37,536 nt of DNA, taken from the NCBI GenBank assembly GCA_021785255.1, contig JAJYGA010000018.1, positions 1 through 37,536 on the forward strand. The letters run 5' to 3'. Below the pieces are notes generated by a model. That model ran no database searches. It was not told where the DNA came from and saw nothing but the letters and a program-made list of their open reading frames with translations. This stretch comes from Actinomycetes bacterium. Lineage in GTDB: Bacteria > Actinomycetota > Acidimicrobiia > Acidimicrobiales > Acidimicrobiaceae. This document shows positions 1 through 8,495 of the stretch, piece after piece. Positions within the stretch are counted from its first letter, which is position 1, and the number at the start of each line of letters is the position of its first letter. The translations under genes and the position numbers were made by a program.

Positions 1-18
1 GCATAGGTCCTGTTCAGA

Positions 19-30
19 TAGACTATTTCT
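19..30 (+). promoter_or_regulatory. Leaderless -10 promoter box for the transposase
   Basis: TAGACT at 19-24 fits the TANNNT consensus and is followed by six bases and then the ATG at 31, so transcription would start on the A of the start codon. The matching -35 region would lie at or beyond the window edge and mostly outside the element, so expression may depend on the insertion site. Confidence 0.45.
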
Positions 31-1599
31 ATGTTAGGAACTGAAAACCCCCAGGCCCGTCTCACTGCAACAGCTGCCTTTTGTTCTACCCTATTAGAGC
101 CTGGTTCTCTCTATCACTTTCTCTCAGAACACCGTAGAGATATCTTCTCGGATGCTAAGTTCGCTCACCTGTATCCCTCGGGTACCGGGAGACCATCGAT
201 TCCGGCCTCAAGAGTAGCTTCGGTCATGGTCCTGCAGACCTTGGAAGGACTTTCAGACCGAGAGGCTCTCGATCAGGTCCGCTATAACCTGCGCTGGAAG
301 CTTGCCCTTGATCTTGACCTCGAAGACAGAGGGTTTGACCCGTCGGTCCTTACTTACTGGAGGAATCGGATCAAGAACTCCAACACACCCAACCTCATCT
401 TTGATCTTGCCCGTGAGATCATCGGCGAAACCAAGATCCTCAGTACCCACACCAAGCGGGTTCTTGACTCAACGGTGTTGGTCGATGCTGTCATCACCCA
501 GGACACCATGAGCCAGATCGTCGCCCAGATCAAGCGGGTAAGGAGGATGATCCCAGCCCTTGGTGAGGTTCCCCTCTCAAATGAGATCGACTACACGAGA
601 GTCAAGCCCGCCATTGACTACTCCGATAAAGATCTGGTCGATGCGACCCTCTCCATCCTCGTTCGTGATGCCAACACACTCATCGATCGAGCACGAGCGC
701 TCGGGTACCTAAGCGAGGGTGCTGATTCCCCCCTTGATGCTAACCAGCTAGGTGCCCTTGGTCTTCTTGGAGTAGTTGCTGGTCAAGACGTTGAACTCGT
801 TGATGAGACAACGGGAGCCTACCGCCTCATCCAGGGAGTCGCCAAGGACCGGATTATCTCCACCGTTGATCCCGAGTCTCGCCATGTGCATAAGTCGAGA
901 AAGAATTACCACGACGGCTACAAGAGCCACATCGCTATTGATGCAGATACCGAGATCATCACCGCTGCTACCTTTACCAAGGGTAACGCCTCTGATGCCG
1001 AGGTGGCCAAGGAACTCTTGGACCAAGAGATTGAATCGGTTAGCGTCTATGGCGATAGTGGCTACTCGTCGATGGATCTCTCCAAGCACTTGGCAGATAA
1101 GGGGCATCGCGAGGTCGTCAAGCCACGACCCCTCACCATGGCGGTACCGGGAGGTTATAGCGTCGATGACTTCATAGTACAAGAAGCAACCAACGATGAA
1201 CCTGCGACCGTCACCTGCCCAGCCAAGCACACAGTTACCATCTCAGCCAAGGGGAGAGCCTCCTTTGTGCGCTACTGCGCTACCTGTCCCATCAAAGAGC
1301 GATGTACCCGCTCCAAGCGAGGACGGGTGATGACCTTTGCTCCGAATCACACCTATGCCAGAGTTCAGCGCGAACGTTGGAAGACCGAAGAGATCAAAGC
1401 CGAGTACCGAGCGATTCGTCCAGGAGTAGAACGTATCCATGCCCAGATGAAACGCAAACTCAACGGTTCAAAGCTCCGCTATCGGGGGTTAGCCAAGAAC
1501 ACAATGCACTATCTCCTCCTTGGGGCCGTATGGAACTTGAAGGTACTCCTTAGAAACAACCTCACCAGAGAGAACGGGGCTTGGGTACTTGTGACCTAA
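31..1599 (+). CDS. IS1182 family DDE transposase
   Basis: 522-residue transposase that should cut and paste its element. The N-terminal quarter matches the DUF772/InsH-type region (the stretch around LEGLSDREALDQVRYNLRWK and the DPSVLTYWRNR segment). Catalytic candidates follow: an Asp in the STVLVD segment near residue 148, an Asp in the VYGDSGY segment near 343, and a Glu in RPGVERIHAQMK near 470. A cysteine cluster (CPAKH, then YCATCPIKERC) near residues 396-426 is typical of the family's zinc-binding insert. The length is that of a full family member and no frameshift is seen, so it may be active. The ATG has no Shine-Dalgarno sequence but sits exactly six bases after a TAGACT -10 box (19-24), suggesting leaderless translation. 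Confidence 0.93.
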   Translation: MLGTENPQARLTATAAFCSTLLEPGSLYHFLSEHRRDIFSDAKFAHLYPSGTGRPSIPASRVASVMVLQTLEGLSDREALDQVRYNLRWKLALDLDLEDRGFDPSVLTYWRNRIKNSNTPNLIFDLAREIIGETKILSTHTKRVLDSTVLVDAVITQDTMSQIVAQIKRVRRMIPALGEVPLSNEIDYTRVKPAIDYSDKDLVDATLSILVRDANTLIDRARALGYLSEGADSPLDANQLGALGLLGVVAGQDVELVDETTGAYRLIQGVAKDRIISTVDPESRHVHKSRKNYHDGYKSHIAIDADTEIITAATFTKGNASDAEVAKELLDQEIESVSVYGDSGYSSMDLSKHLADKGHREVVKPRPLTMAVPGGYSVDDFIVQEATNDEPATVTCPAKHTVTISAKGRASFVRYCATCPIKERCTRSKRGRVMTFAPNHTYARVQRERWKTEEIKAEYRAIRPGVERIHAQMKRKLNGSKLRYRGLAKNTMHYLLLGAVWNLKVLLRNNLTRENGAWVLVT

Positions 1600-1625
1600 T
1601 TAGAGTAGACATCTACCTTGTTGAA

Positions 1626-1643
1626 CCTCCTAAAAAGAGGAGG
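1626..1643 (+). terminator. Hairpin downstream of the transposase gene
   Basis: A perfect 6-bp stem (CCTCCT at 1626-1631, AGGAGG at 1638-1643) with a six-base A-rich loop lies 27 bp after the transposase stop, inside the element. No T-run follows, so it may be a transcription end, an RNA-stabilising fold or a structural part of the IS end rather than a classical terminator. Confidence 0.4.
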
Positions 1644-1837
1644 AACACAAAGTATAAGGAGTCTAAAACACTAGATAGGACAGATGAACACCGACAATGG
1701 ACCATACAGCACCCCAAGTGCGTTCTTGGTCCAAAATGAGAAGGGACTAGTTCAGCAGACTCCTAGATACGACCGGATGAATTTGAGTTTGTTGTCTCTT
1801 TGACAACGCATTTTTGGGAGTTCAAATGGTCTTGCAT

Positions 1838-1872
1838 TTGGCGTCGTAATGTATCTTCGCTAGTATAAAGGC
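1838..1872 (+). promoter_or_regulatory. Promoter giving a leaderless lpdA-like mRNA
   Basis: TTGGCG (1838-1843), a 17-bp spacer and TAGTAT (1861-1866) form a plausible sigma-70-type promoter. Six bases separate the -10 box from the GTG at 1873, so the start codon would be the first transcribed base. There is no Shine-Dalgarno sequence upstream. A perfect TTGACA at 1800-1805 has no fitting -10 partner. Confidence 0.55.
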
Positions 1873-3234
1873 GTGAACTTCGTTGTCGTAGGTGGTGGCC
1901 CCGCTGGTATTCAAGCTGCGTCCTATGCGGCTCGTCTAGGAGCGCAGGTAACAGTTGTTGAAAAAGACGTTTTGGGAGGAGCGGCTAATCTTTGGGATTG
2001 CATTCCCTCAAAGGCGATGATTGCAACTGGCGGATTGCTTGCACTTTTATCGAGGGCGTCTCGCATGGGCGTAAGTGATGTTCAACTGTACCCTGAACTT
2101 GACTCTATAAAGGCGAGAATAGCATCCATCACTGAGCACCTAGAGCGCAGCAATCGAGATCTTCTTGGTTCACAAGGAGTGAGGGTGATACAAGGTGAGG
2201 CAAGGTTTTTAGACTCTCACCACATTGCGGTGCAGTCGATCTCGGGAGATGAGATTGAACTTGGTGGTGATGCCTTCTTGATCGCTACAGGTTCAAGACC
2301 AAGAGTGCCTGACTGGGCGCCCATCGATGGTGATCGCATCCTTACCACCAGGCAGGCCTATCCTCCTCCTGAGATTCCAAAACACTTAGTGGTTATCGGT
2401 TCTGGCGTAACCGGAGTGGAGTTTGTGCATATGTTCCGAACTTTTGGTTCAAAGGTTTCGTTGATAGTCTCTCGCCAGCAGATCCTTCCGCAAAAAGATC
2501 CGGAGGTGGCTGCAGCGTTGGAGACTGACTTCTTGGACTCCGGTGTCAAGCTATATAAAGGAGCGCGTGCTAAAGGCATCTCTCGTGACGAAGACGGCAA
2601 CGTGGTGGTCGCGTGTGATGATGGACGAAGTATTGCAGGTTCTCACTGTCTATTGGCTATTGGCTCGTTACCTAACTATGAGTCATTGGAGTTGGACAAG
2701 GCAGGAGTTATGCTGGATGACAGTGGATACATACCCGTAGATCATCACTGCGTATCCAACGTAAAACATATATATGCAGCTGGAGATATCTCAGGCAAGC
2801 TACCATTGGCGTCAGTTGCAACCATGCAAGGTAGAAAAGTAGCGGAACACATTATGGGCCTGGATACTCGTGAACATCACCATCTCGACTACGACAAGGC
2901 AGCAAGCGCAATATTTACTGAACCGGAGATTGCCGACGTGGGTTTGGCTGAGGCCGAAGCATTTGCACTAGGTCGAAAGATCCGAGTAACCAAAGTTCCC
3001 TTTGCAGCTAACGCCAGAGCTTTAATAAATGGAGACTCAAGAGGATTCATCAAGATAGTATCTGATCCAGCGACTGGAGTCGTACTCGGTGGGTCTATCG
3101 TAGGTGAACGAGCTGCAGAGCTGATCTCTGTGATTGCACTTGCGGTAACGGCGCATCTGAAGGTTGCCGATATCGTAGAGTCCCTCTTGGTGCATCCTGC
3201 GTTGGCTGAGGCTCTCGCCGAAGCGGCCGATTGA
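1873..3234 (+). CDS. lpdA: LpdA-like flavoprotein, probable NAD(P)H:quinone reductase
   Basis: 453-residue member of the pyridine nucleotide-disulfide oxidoreductase family. The FAD motif GGGPAG is at residues 7-12, a second dinucleotide motif (GSGVTG) near 176, the FAD-binding AAGDI segment near 304, and a C-terminal dimerisation domain follows. In lipoamide dehydrogenases a CxxxxC redox pair sits near residue 40; here only Cys43 is present and the other position is Ala38 (GGAANLWDC). The C-terminal His441/Glu446 dyad is retained. The same single-cysteine pattern is known for mycobacterial LpdA (Rv3303c), which reduces quinones and is not part of the pyruvate dehydrogenase complex; by analogy that is the likely role. 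It stands alone, convergent with the next gene, with no 2-oxoacid dehydrogenase genes nearby. The GTG start is supported by the promoter spacing. Confidence 0.82.
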   Translation: MNFVVVGGGPAGIQAASYAARLGAQVTVVEKDVLGGAANLWDCIPSKAMIATGGLLALLSRASRMGVSDVQLYPELDSIKARIASITEHLERSNRDLLGSQGVRVIQGEARFLDSHHIAVQSISGDEIELGGDAFLIATGSRPRVPDWAPIDGDRILTTRQAYPPPEIPKHLVVIGSGVTGVEFVHMFRTFGSKVSLIVSRQQILPQKDPEVAAALETDFLDSGVKLYKGARAKGISRDEDGNVVVACDDGRSIAGSHCLLAIGSLPNYESLELDKAGVMLDDSGYIPVDHHCVSNVKHIYAAGDISGKLPLASVATMQGRKVAEHIMGLDTREHHHLDYDKAASAIFTEPEIADVGLAEAEAFALGRKIRVTKVPFAANARALINGDSRGFIKIVSDPATGVVLGGSIVGERAAELISVIALAVTAHLKVADIVESLLVHPALAEALAEAAD

Positions 3235-3249
3235 TAGTGTATTATCGGC
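3226..3249. terminator. Shared bidirectional hairpin between convergent genes
   Basis: GCCGAT...ATCGGC (3226-3231 and 3244-3249) extends inward after one bulged T to a stem of about 10 bp closing a three-base loop (3237-3239). It covers the stop codons of both the lpdA-like gene (TGA 3232-3234) and the minus-strand amidohydrolase (TAA 3242-3244), which are only 7 bp apart. It is a plausible terminator for both directions, although neither side has a strong T-run. Confidence 0.45.
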
Positions 3250-4414
3250 AGCTATGAGCGAGTAGTCGGTCACTCAGTGGTCCGTTTGCTGCTATCTCGA
3301 CAATGGTGTAAGCCATAGATAGTGCACCTTCAAAGATGGCTCTATCGGCTGCGTGGGATCGAGCTGCTATTGTGAACTCGGGTTGATGGTTAATCGCAGG
3401 CAGTGAATCTATATCCAAGAGTGGATGAATTGACGGTATCTCTAAAGAGATATTGGCCATGTCTGTGGAGGCTCTGAACTCTCGTGATGGGTCGGGGAAA
3501 GGTCTACCGCAGGCCGTAGCCTCGTCCCTGTAGATGGCAGCGATCGCTTCATCTGTTATGAACTCAGAGTACGGAGGCGAAGGTGATGTTATGGTTAGTG
3601 ACGCTCCTGTGGCGTGAGCTCCGGCTTCAAAACAGCGATCTATCTTTGGTTCCAGCAACTCAAGATCAAAAAGAGTTTTTGATCGAATGATGTAGGTACC
3701 TTCAACGTGAGCTGGAATAATGTTTGGAGCATCCCCTCCGTGTTTAATGTACCCATGCACTTGATCATAGGGAAAGATATGTTGGCGCTGCAGTCCAATA
3801 GCAACTTGGGCAATAGTCATAGCATCTAGGGCATTAACTCCAACTTGAGGATAACCAGATGCATGCGCCTCTTTACCAACGTAGGTGATATCAAGGTGCT
3901 TGGCCGCCAAAGTGGGCATGCGATCGGACTCAGCAGGAGCAGGATGGATCATCATAGCGGCGTTTAGTCCGCTGAACGCGCCTTGCTCAAGCATAAGTAC
4001 CTTTCCGCCACCCCCCTCCTCTGCGGGTGTTCCGAGAATTCTAATAGAGACACCGATCTCATCTAAAAACGGTACAAGAGCTGCTGTTGTTAGGTATGCG
4101 GAAGCGGCGATAACGTTGTGACCACATGCATGGCCCACCTCGGGTAAAGCGTCATACTCGGCACATATGCCGATACTGAGTGGTGAGTTTCCTAAGTCTC
4201 CCACAAAGGCGGTTTTGAGGTCTCCGACGTGATCTTGTAGGTTCATGCCTAGTTCAGAGATGGCGGAAATCAACCAATCGTGAGCTTTAAACTCTTCAAA
4301 ACCAAGTTCTGGATTTTCGTGGATGAGTCTCGAAAGTCTCAATGCCTGGTCGTATCTACGTTCTGCCTCTTGCTTTATTCGTATCTTTATCGCTTGAAGG
4401 TTGATTTCTGACAT
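3242..4414 (-). CDS. M20 family metal-dependent amidohydrolase
   Basis: 390-residue M20-type aminoacylase or amidohydrolase, which hydrolyses an amide bond of an N-acyl or N-aminobenzoyl compound using a two-metal centre. Visible metal-site motifs are HACGH (95-99) and PAEEGGGGK (130-138), where Glu132 or Glu133 would be the general base; a dimerisation domain occupies about 185-300. The overall look (CAEYDALPEVGHACGHN, then a Gly-rich stretch after the Glu pair) resembles the ACY1L2/AbgB-like subgroup. No signal peptide is seen, so it is cytoplasmic. The ATG follows GGGGTGA and lies 17 bp behind the stop of the biotin carboxylase gene, so the two are probably co-transcribed. The substrate is unknown; the link to acyl-CoA carboxylation may be only positional. 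Confidence 0.85.
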   Translation of the reverse strand: MSEINLQAIKIRIKQEAERRYDQALRLSRLIHENPELGFEEFKAHDWLISAISELGMNLQDHVGDLKTAFVGDLGNSPLSIGICAEYDALPEVGHACGHNVIAASAYLTTAALVPFLDEIGVSIRILGTPAEEGGGGKVLMLEQGAFSGLNAAMMIHPAPAESDRMPTLAAKHLDITYVGKEAHASGYPQVGVNALDAMTIAQVAIGLQRQHIFPYDQVHGYIKHGGDAPNIIPAHVEGTYIIRSKTLFDLELLEPKIDRCFEAGAHATGASLTITSPSPPYSEFITDEAIAAIYRDEATACGRPFPDPSREFRASTDMANISLEIPSIHPLLDIDSLPAINHQPEFTIAARSHAADRAIFEGALSMAYTIVEIAANGPLSDRLLAHSCR

Positions 4415-4431
4415 CTGTTCACCCCGCTAAC

Positions 4432-6198
4432 TTATTCAATGACTACGACCGTGTCACCGGTTCCAACGGTATCTCCGGCTTTGACGCGTACCTCTTTGAC
4501 AACGCCTGACTTTTCGCTCAATATAGCGTTTTCCATCTTCATAGCTTCTAGTACGAGCAGGCTTTGGCCTACCTCTACGTCTTGTCCTGTATCTACGAGG
4601 ACCTTGACCACCGTACCTTGCATTGGAACAGTTATCTGTCCGCTCCCACCTCCAACTGGGGCGTGATGACTATGCAGGGTTGAGCCTCTTGCGCGTTCTC
4701 GAGTCTTGGACGAACTTTGGGAGGCGAGAAGGCGATCATTTTCTGGCAGGTAGAGATTCACCTCCACTCGCTTCCCGTTCACCTCTGCTAGAACTTTTGT
4801 CCTAGTCAACGCTTCGGATGTCTCTACTGAAGCCGGTGTCTGCGCCTGAAGGCTTTCTAGTCCGGCTCGAGTCTCTACCCACTTGGTTGAGTACTCTATA
4901 TTCCGAAATTCAGGGTGTTGCAAAAGGGTCAAGTGTGCTGGGATGGTCGTCGAGATACCTTCAATCTCAGTCTCTTTCAAAACCCTTACCATCTTGTTGA
5001 TTGCTTTGTCTCTAGTCTCTGCCCATACGACCACTTTGGCTACCAAGTTGTCATAGAACTGCGAAACAGTATCTCCGCTTTCATACCCGGTGTCGGTGCG
5101 GGTGTAAGGGCCGTCTGGTCTTATGAACTTTGTGATCGTTCCAGGCGATGGTAAGAAGCGGCCTCCACTGGGGTCTTCTGCGTTTACTCTCACTTCAATC
5201 GATGAGCCTCGTCGCTGGATTTCGTGTTGGGTCAGAGGAAGTCTTTGTCCAGAAGCAACGAGTATTTGCCACTCCACGAGATCCAGTCCGGTGATCAGCT
5301 CTGTTACTGGGTGTTCAACTTGCAGTCGGGTATTCATCTCGAGAAAGTAGAAGTTGTTATCCTGGTAGAGGAATTCAACGGTACCGGCGTTCTTGTAACC
5401 GCAGGCTTTGGCGACTCGTACAGCTGCCTCACCCATTTTTTCTCTTACGTCATCGGGAAAGTTGGGTGCCGGAGCTTCTTCGATAAGCTTTTGATGTCGA
5501 CGTTGACAGGAGCAGTCCCGTTCGCCAATCCACAGTGCGTTTTCATGGTCGTCGGCGAAGATCTGCATCTCAATGTGGCGCGGCCAAGTTAGGTAACGTT
5601 CTAAGTAGCACTCAGATCTACCAAACGCCTTTTCGGACTCCCGCATTGCGGACTCCAAGGCATCTTTGGCCTCTTCTTTTGACCTCACCACCCTCATTCC
5701 GCGACCGCCGCCTCCGTAAGCAGCTTTGATAGCAACCGGCCAGCCGTGAGTTTGGCCGAAGTCTATGACCTCTTCGTAGTCTGTGACAACTGTCGTCGTC
5801 CCCGGAACGCCTTCAACGCCAGCCTTTTGGGCGGCAATGCGCGAGGAGATCTTGTCTCCCATGATCTCGATAGCCTCTGGGGGAGGGCCGATGAAAGTTA
5901 CTCCGGTGTTTGAGATAGATCTCGCGAACTCGGCGTTTTCAGAGAAGAATCCATAGCCTGGATGTAGCGCATCGGCATCTGATAGTTCTAAAATCTCGAG
6001 AATCTTCTCGGTATTTAAGTAGCTCTCTTGTGGAGTGCTTCCACCTAGAGCGAAGGCTTCGTCGGCAACACGGACGTGTAGGGCATCACGATCCAGTTCT
6101 GAGTAAACCGCTACCGTCTTGATGCCCATCTCTCGAGCAGTTCGAGCCACTCTCACGGCGATCTCGCCGCGGTTGGCAATCAAAATCTTATTGAACAA
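4432..6198 (-). CDS. Acyl-CoA carboxylase alpha subunit (biotin carboxylase + BCCP)
   Basis: 588 residues from the preferred start. It carries biotin carboxylase (ILIANRGEIAVRVART at the N terminus, an ATP-grasp Gly-rich loop KAAYGGGGRGM, the conserved ERDCS and EMNTRLQVEHPVTE motifs) and a C-terminal biotinyl domain with EAMKM, the biotinylated Lys being residue 554. It carboxylates biotin with bicarbonate and ATP; the acyl substrate (acetyl-, propionyl- or longer) is set by a carboxyltransferase subunit, which is not in this window. The frame is open to 6246, but the TTG at 6198 gives the family-typical beginning MFNKILIANRGE and has AAGGA upstream; the longer form would overlap birA. It is followed after 17 bp by the amidohydrolase and faces birA head to head. 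Confidence 0.92.
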   Translation of the reverse strand: MFNKILIANRGEIAVRVARTAREMGIKTVAVYSELDRDALHVRVADEAFALGGSTPQESYLNTEKILEILELSDADALHPGYGFFSENAEFARSISNTGVTFIGPPPEAIEIMGDKISSRIAAQKAGVEGVPGTTTVVTDYEEVIDFGQTHGWPVAIKAAYGGGGRGMRVVRSKEEAKDALESAMRESEKAFGRSECYLERYLTWPRHIEMQIFADDHENALWIGERDCSCQRRHQKLIEEAPAPNFPDDVREKMGEAAVRVAKACGYKNAGTVEFLYQDNNFYFLEMNTRLQVEHPVTELITGLDLVEWQILVASGQRLPLTQHEIQRRGSSIEVRVNAEDPSGGRFLPSPGTITKFIRPDGPYTRTDTGYESGDTVSQFYDNLVAKVVVWAETRDKAINKMVRVLKETEIEGISTTIPAHLTLLQHPEFRNIEYSTKWVETRAGLESLQAQTPASVETSEALTRTKVLAEVNGKRVEVNLYLPENDRLLASQSSSKTRERARGSTLHSHHAPVGGGSGQITVPMQGTVVKVLVDTGQDVEVGQSLLVLEAMKMENAILSEKSGVVKEVRVKAGDTVGTGDTVVVIE

Positions 6199-6222
6199 CT
6201 CTGCACCGTCCTTTTGAAGCAA

Positions 6223-6235
6223 TAGTCTTGTAAAT
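6223..6235 (+). promoter_or_regulatory. Probable -10 box of birA
   Basis: TAGTCT (6223-6228) lies seven bases before the GTG at 6236, and no Shine-Dalgarno sequence is visible. This is one base longer than the exact leaderless spacing seen elsewhere in the window and is still compatible with a leaderless or nearly leaderless mRNA. It sits in the 37-bp gap between the two divergent start codons. Confidence 0.35.
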
Positions 6236-7033
6236 GTGCATAACACAAGCCCTCAAGCCGAAACTCTAACGCCACTCAACCCAATTTGGCGCGTTCAGAG
6301 ATTTGAATCTTTGGACTCGACCAACCGCTATATTCTAGACCAGGCTCGTCTCGGAGCCAAAGAGGGACTTGTGGTTATTGCAGATGAGCAGGTAAAGGGC
6401 CGAGGGAGAATGCAGCGCAGCTGGTCTTCCCCCAAGGGAAAGTCCTTCTCAGCGAGCGTCTTGTTTGATTCTGAGAGGACTCTTTTTGACGCGCAGATTT
6501 TGGTGAAGGTCGTATCTTTGGCGATGTGTTGGACGTTAGATAAGCTTTATTCGTTGGATGCGGGTATAAAGTGGCCTAACGATCTTGAGGTTCGAGGGAA
6601 AAAGATTGCCGGAGTCTTAGCTGAAGTAGCTGGCAGAAACGACAAAACTCAAGTCGTAGTTGGAATCGGGGTGAACCTTGGTCAAAACGAAGAAGAACTT
6701 AGCGTCTTGGGAAGGCCTGCTACCTCTGTTTTCTTAGAGCGACCAGATCTGGAATCTGTGCCAGCGTTGGCACTTTTAGATGACTTTTTGGCTAGGATTT
6801 CTTCACTCTTAGAGACTGCCCGAAGTGCCGGTGGCACAGTCATGATTCTGAGCCACTATAGAGATCGCTGCACGACTCTGGGCCAAAGCGTCGTGGCGCG
6901 GCTTCCCTCTGGTGAAACTGTAGAAGGTATGGCGATCGATCTTGGTAACGATGGAGAGCTAATTATAAGCGCTGGACACGAGAGACATATTGTCAACGCT
7001 GGCGACGTAGAGAATCTCAACGTGTGGCCATAA
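6236..7033 (+). CDS. birA: Biotin--[acetyl-CoA-carboxylase] ligase, monofunctional
   Basis: 265-residue biotin protein ligase that activates biotin as biotinyl-AMP and attaches it to the BCCP lysine. The biotin/ATP loop GRGRMQRSWSSPKG is near residues 56-69, KWPNDL near 105-110, and GIGVNLGQN follows near 142; a small C-terminal SH3-like domain ends the protein. There is no N-terminal helix-turn-helix domain, so it is a group I enzyme and not a repressor of the E. coli type. Its target is almost certainly the BCCP domain encoded head to head with it, the two start codons being 37 bp apart. Confidence 0.93.
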   Translation: MHNTSPQAETLTPLNPIWRVQRFESLDSTNRYILDQARLGAKEGLVVIADEQVKGRGRMQRSWSSPKGKSFSASVLFDSERTLFDAQILVKVVSLAMCWTLDKLYSLDAGIKWPNDLEVRGKKIAGVLAEVAGRNDKTQVVVGIGVNLGQNEEELSVLGRPATSVFLERPDLESVPALALLDDFLARISSLLETARSAGGTVMILSHYRDRCTTLGQSVVARLPSGETVEGMAIDLGNDGELIISAGHERHIVNAGDVENLNVWP

Positions 7034-7318
7034 AGTTCTGCCAACTTAGATCGAGTGCGTGTCTGGGCCTTGATTTTATCGTCCTTCCCATGGATCAAGC
7101 GGAGAACTTTCCATTCCGTGTCTATTTGGCTGAAGATGTAATCCTCATTAGCTGATAGAGATCTGGAGGGTTCTCTTGAAGTGAGAGACGGTTGTTATGT
7201 CGACTTTGTGTAACTACTTAGCGATCTCTTCCAACTTGCGATAGTATGACATCAGATCCTCGGAGGTCAATGTACTTGATAAAAGAGCGTCTTTACGTCT
7301 AATCGAAATGGAGCAGTT
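7034..7318. other. Intergenic region with no recognisable gene
   Basis: These 285 bp between birA and the acyl-CoA dehydrogenase show no family-level coding signal. Only tiny ORFs are present, for example a 10-codon one at 7270-7302 with GGAGG four bases before its ATG, and a 21-codon one starting at 7090. Neither can be supported as a gene. A promoter for the dehydrogenase gene is expected here, but I could not place one convincingly. Confidence 0.4.
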
Positions 7319-8458
7319 GTGGAGTTCGATCTATCGCCAGAACAGGAAGACTTTCGCAAGGTCATGCAAGAGTTTGTCGACTCCGAGATCAGACCGTATG
7401 CGGCCAAATGGGACAGCGAGAGCGTGCTTCCGCTTCATATAGTCAAGAAAATGGGACATATGGGACTTTTCGGCCTTATTTTCCCAGAGCGCTACGGAGG
7501 TTCTGGCGCTGGCTTTGCGACACTGTGTATTGCAATTGAAGAGATAGCAAAGGCGGACTCTTCAGTTGCAATTACACTCTCGGCAGGCGTGGGTTTAGGT
7601 GCGTCTCCAGTATTTCATTTTGGCTCTACCGAACAAAAAGATACCTGGTTGCCAAGGCTGTGTTCCGGAGAGATACTTGGAGCATTTGGCCTTACCGAAC
7701 CAGATGGTGGTTCTGACGCGGGCTCCACCATGACAAAAGCTATTCGACTTTCCGATGGTGAGTGGAGTATTAGTGGAGCTAAAGCTTACATCACCAACTC
7801 TGGAACCGAGATCACCAAGTTCATTACCGTAACTGCCAACACTGATGAAGGGGTTACAGCATTTCTAGTACCATATGGGACTCCAGGTCTGACGATTGAA
7901 CCAGCGTACAGAAAGATTGGTTGGCATGCTTCCGATACACACGGTGTGGTTCTCGAGGACGTCAGAGTTCCTGACTCTGCCATCTTGGGCACTAAAGGCA
8001 AAGGATTTGCACAGTTTCTGGCAACGTTAGACGAAGGCAGAATCGCTATTGCAGCGTTGGCGCTGGGACTGATACAAGGTTGTCGTGATGAATCTGTAGG
8101 TTATGCGAAAACGAGAAATGCCTTTGGTGGACCCATAGGTAGATACCAGGGTGTTGCATTTAAATGTGCGGATATGGATGTTGACGTCGAGGTCGTCCGC
8201 GGGCTCGTCTATAAAGCAGCCTGGTTGAGGGATATGGGAAGACCATTCAAGAGGGAGGCCGCTATCGCTAAGTTGTACTCTAGTGAAGCCGCTATGAGAG
8301 CAGCGAAAAACGCTGTTCAGATCTTTGGAGGTGCTGGTTACATGGATGAAACTCCAGTAGCGAGATACTTTAGAGATGCTAAGATCCTGGAGATAGGAGA
8401 GGGGACCTCTGAGGTTCAACGTGTTGTATTGGCGCGACAGTTAGGGCTGAAGTCCTAG
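7319..8458 (+). CDS. Acyl-CoA dehydrogenase
   Basis: 379 residues, the normal length for this FAD enzyme, which introduces a trans-2,3 double bond into an acyl-CoA and passes electrons to electron-transfer flavoprotein. It starts with the standard FDLSPEQEDFRKVMQEF region, has the FAD/substrate-binding stretch GAFGLTEPDGGSDAGS near residues 119-134, YITNSGT near 158, and ends with the IGEGTSEVQR segment whose Glu aligns with the catalytic base of short- and medium-chain enzymes. The GTG start has GGAG about seven bases upstream. Substrate range cannot be read from the sequence; branched-chain or short-chain acyl-CoA are typical. It could feed the acyl-CoA carboxylase encoded just upstream, but that is inference. 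Confidence 0.93.
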   Translation: MEFDLSPEQEDFRKVMQEFVDSEIRPYAAKWDSESVLPLHIVKKMGHMGLFGLIFPERYGGSGAGFATLCIAIEEIAKADSSVAITLSAGVGLGASPVFHFGSTEQKDTWLPRLCSGEILGAFGLTEPDGGSDAGSTMTKAIRLSDGEWSISGAKAYITNSGTEITKFITVTANTDEGVTAFLVPYGTPGLTIEPAYRKIGWHASDTHGVVLEDVRVPDSAILGTKGKGFAQFLATLDEGRIAIAALALGLIQGCRDESVGYAKTRNAFGGPIGRYQGVAFKCADMDVDVEVVRGLVYKAAWLRDMGRPFKREAAIAKLYSSEAAMRAAKNAVQIFGGAGYMDETPVARYFRDAKILEIGEGTSEVQRVVLARQLGLKS

Positions 8459-8495
8459 CATACTACTCTCGATCGTAGCTGTAGCGGAGGTTTGG

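Larger units (their letters stand above)
7..1690 (+). mobile_element. IS1182-like insertion sequence, apparently complete
   Basis: One intact transposase gene fills almost the whole element. The ends are tentative. Reading inward, the left side (from 7 or 11) and the right side (from 1681 or 1690) share short imperfect inverted matches: GTCCT at 7-11 against AGGAC at 1677-1681, and TGTTCA at 11-16 against TGAACA at 1685-1690, with further scattered matches inward. I found no convincing direct target duplication, partly because only a few bases of left flank are in the window. The exact ends could be a few bases either side. Confidence 0.6.

Noticed and set aside
1698-1733. TGGACCA/TGGTCCA inverted repeat as the right end of the IS
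   Set aside because: Neither arm matches the left end of the element; it is probably chance or a small hairpin in the flank.
1800-1830. Perfect TTGACA upstream of the lpdA-like gene as its -35 box
   Set aside because: No -10-like hexamer lies 15-19 bp downstream; the TTGGCG/TAGTAT pair nearer the gene fits better.
6199-6246. Upstream GTG start for the biotin carboxylase gene
   Set aside because: The added 16 residues are not family-like and would overlap birA; the TTG at 6198 has a Shine-Dalgarno sequence and gives the usual N terminus.
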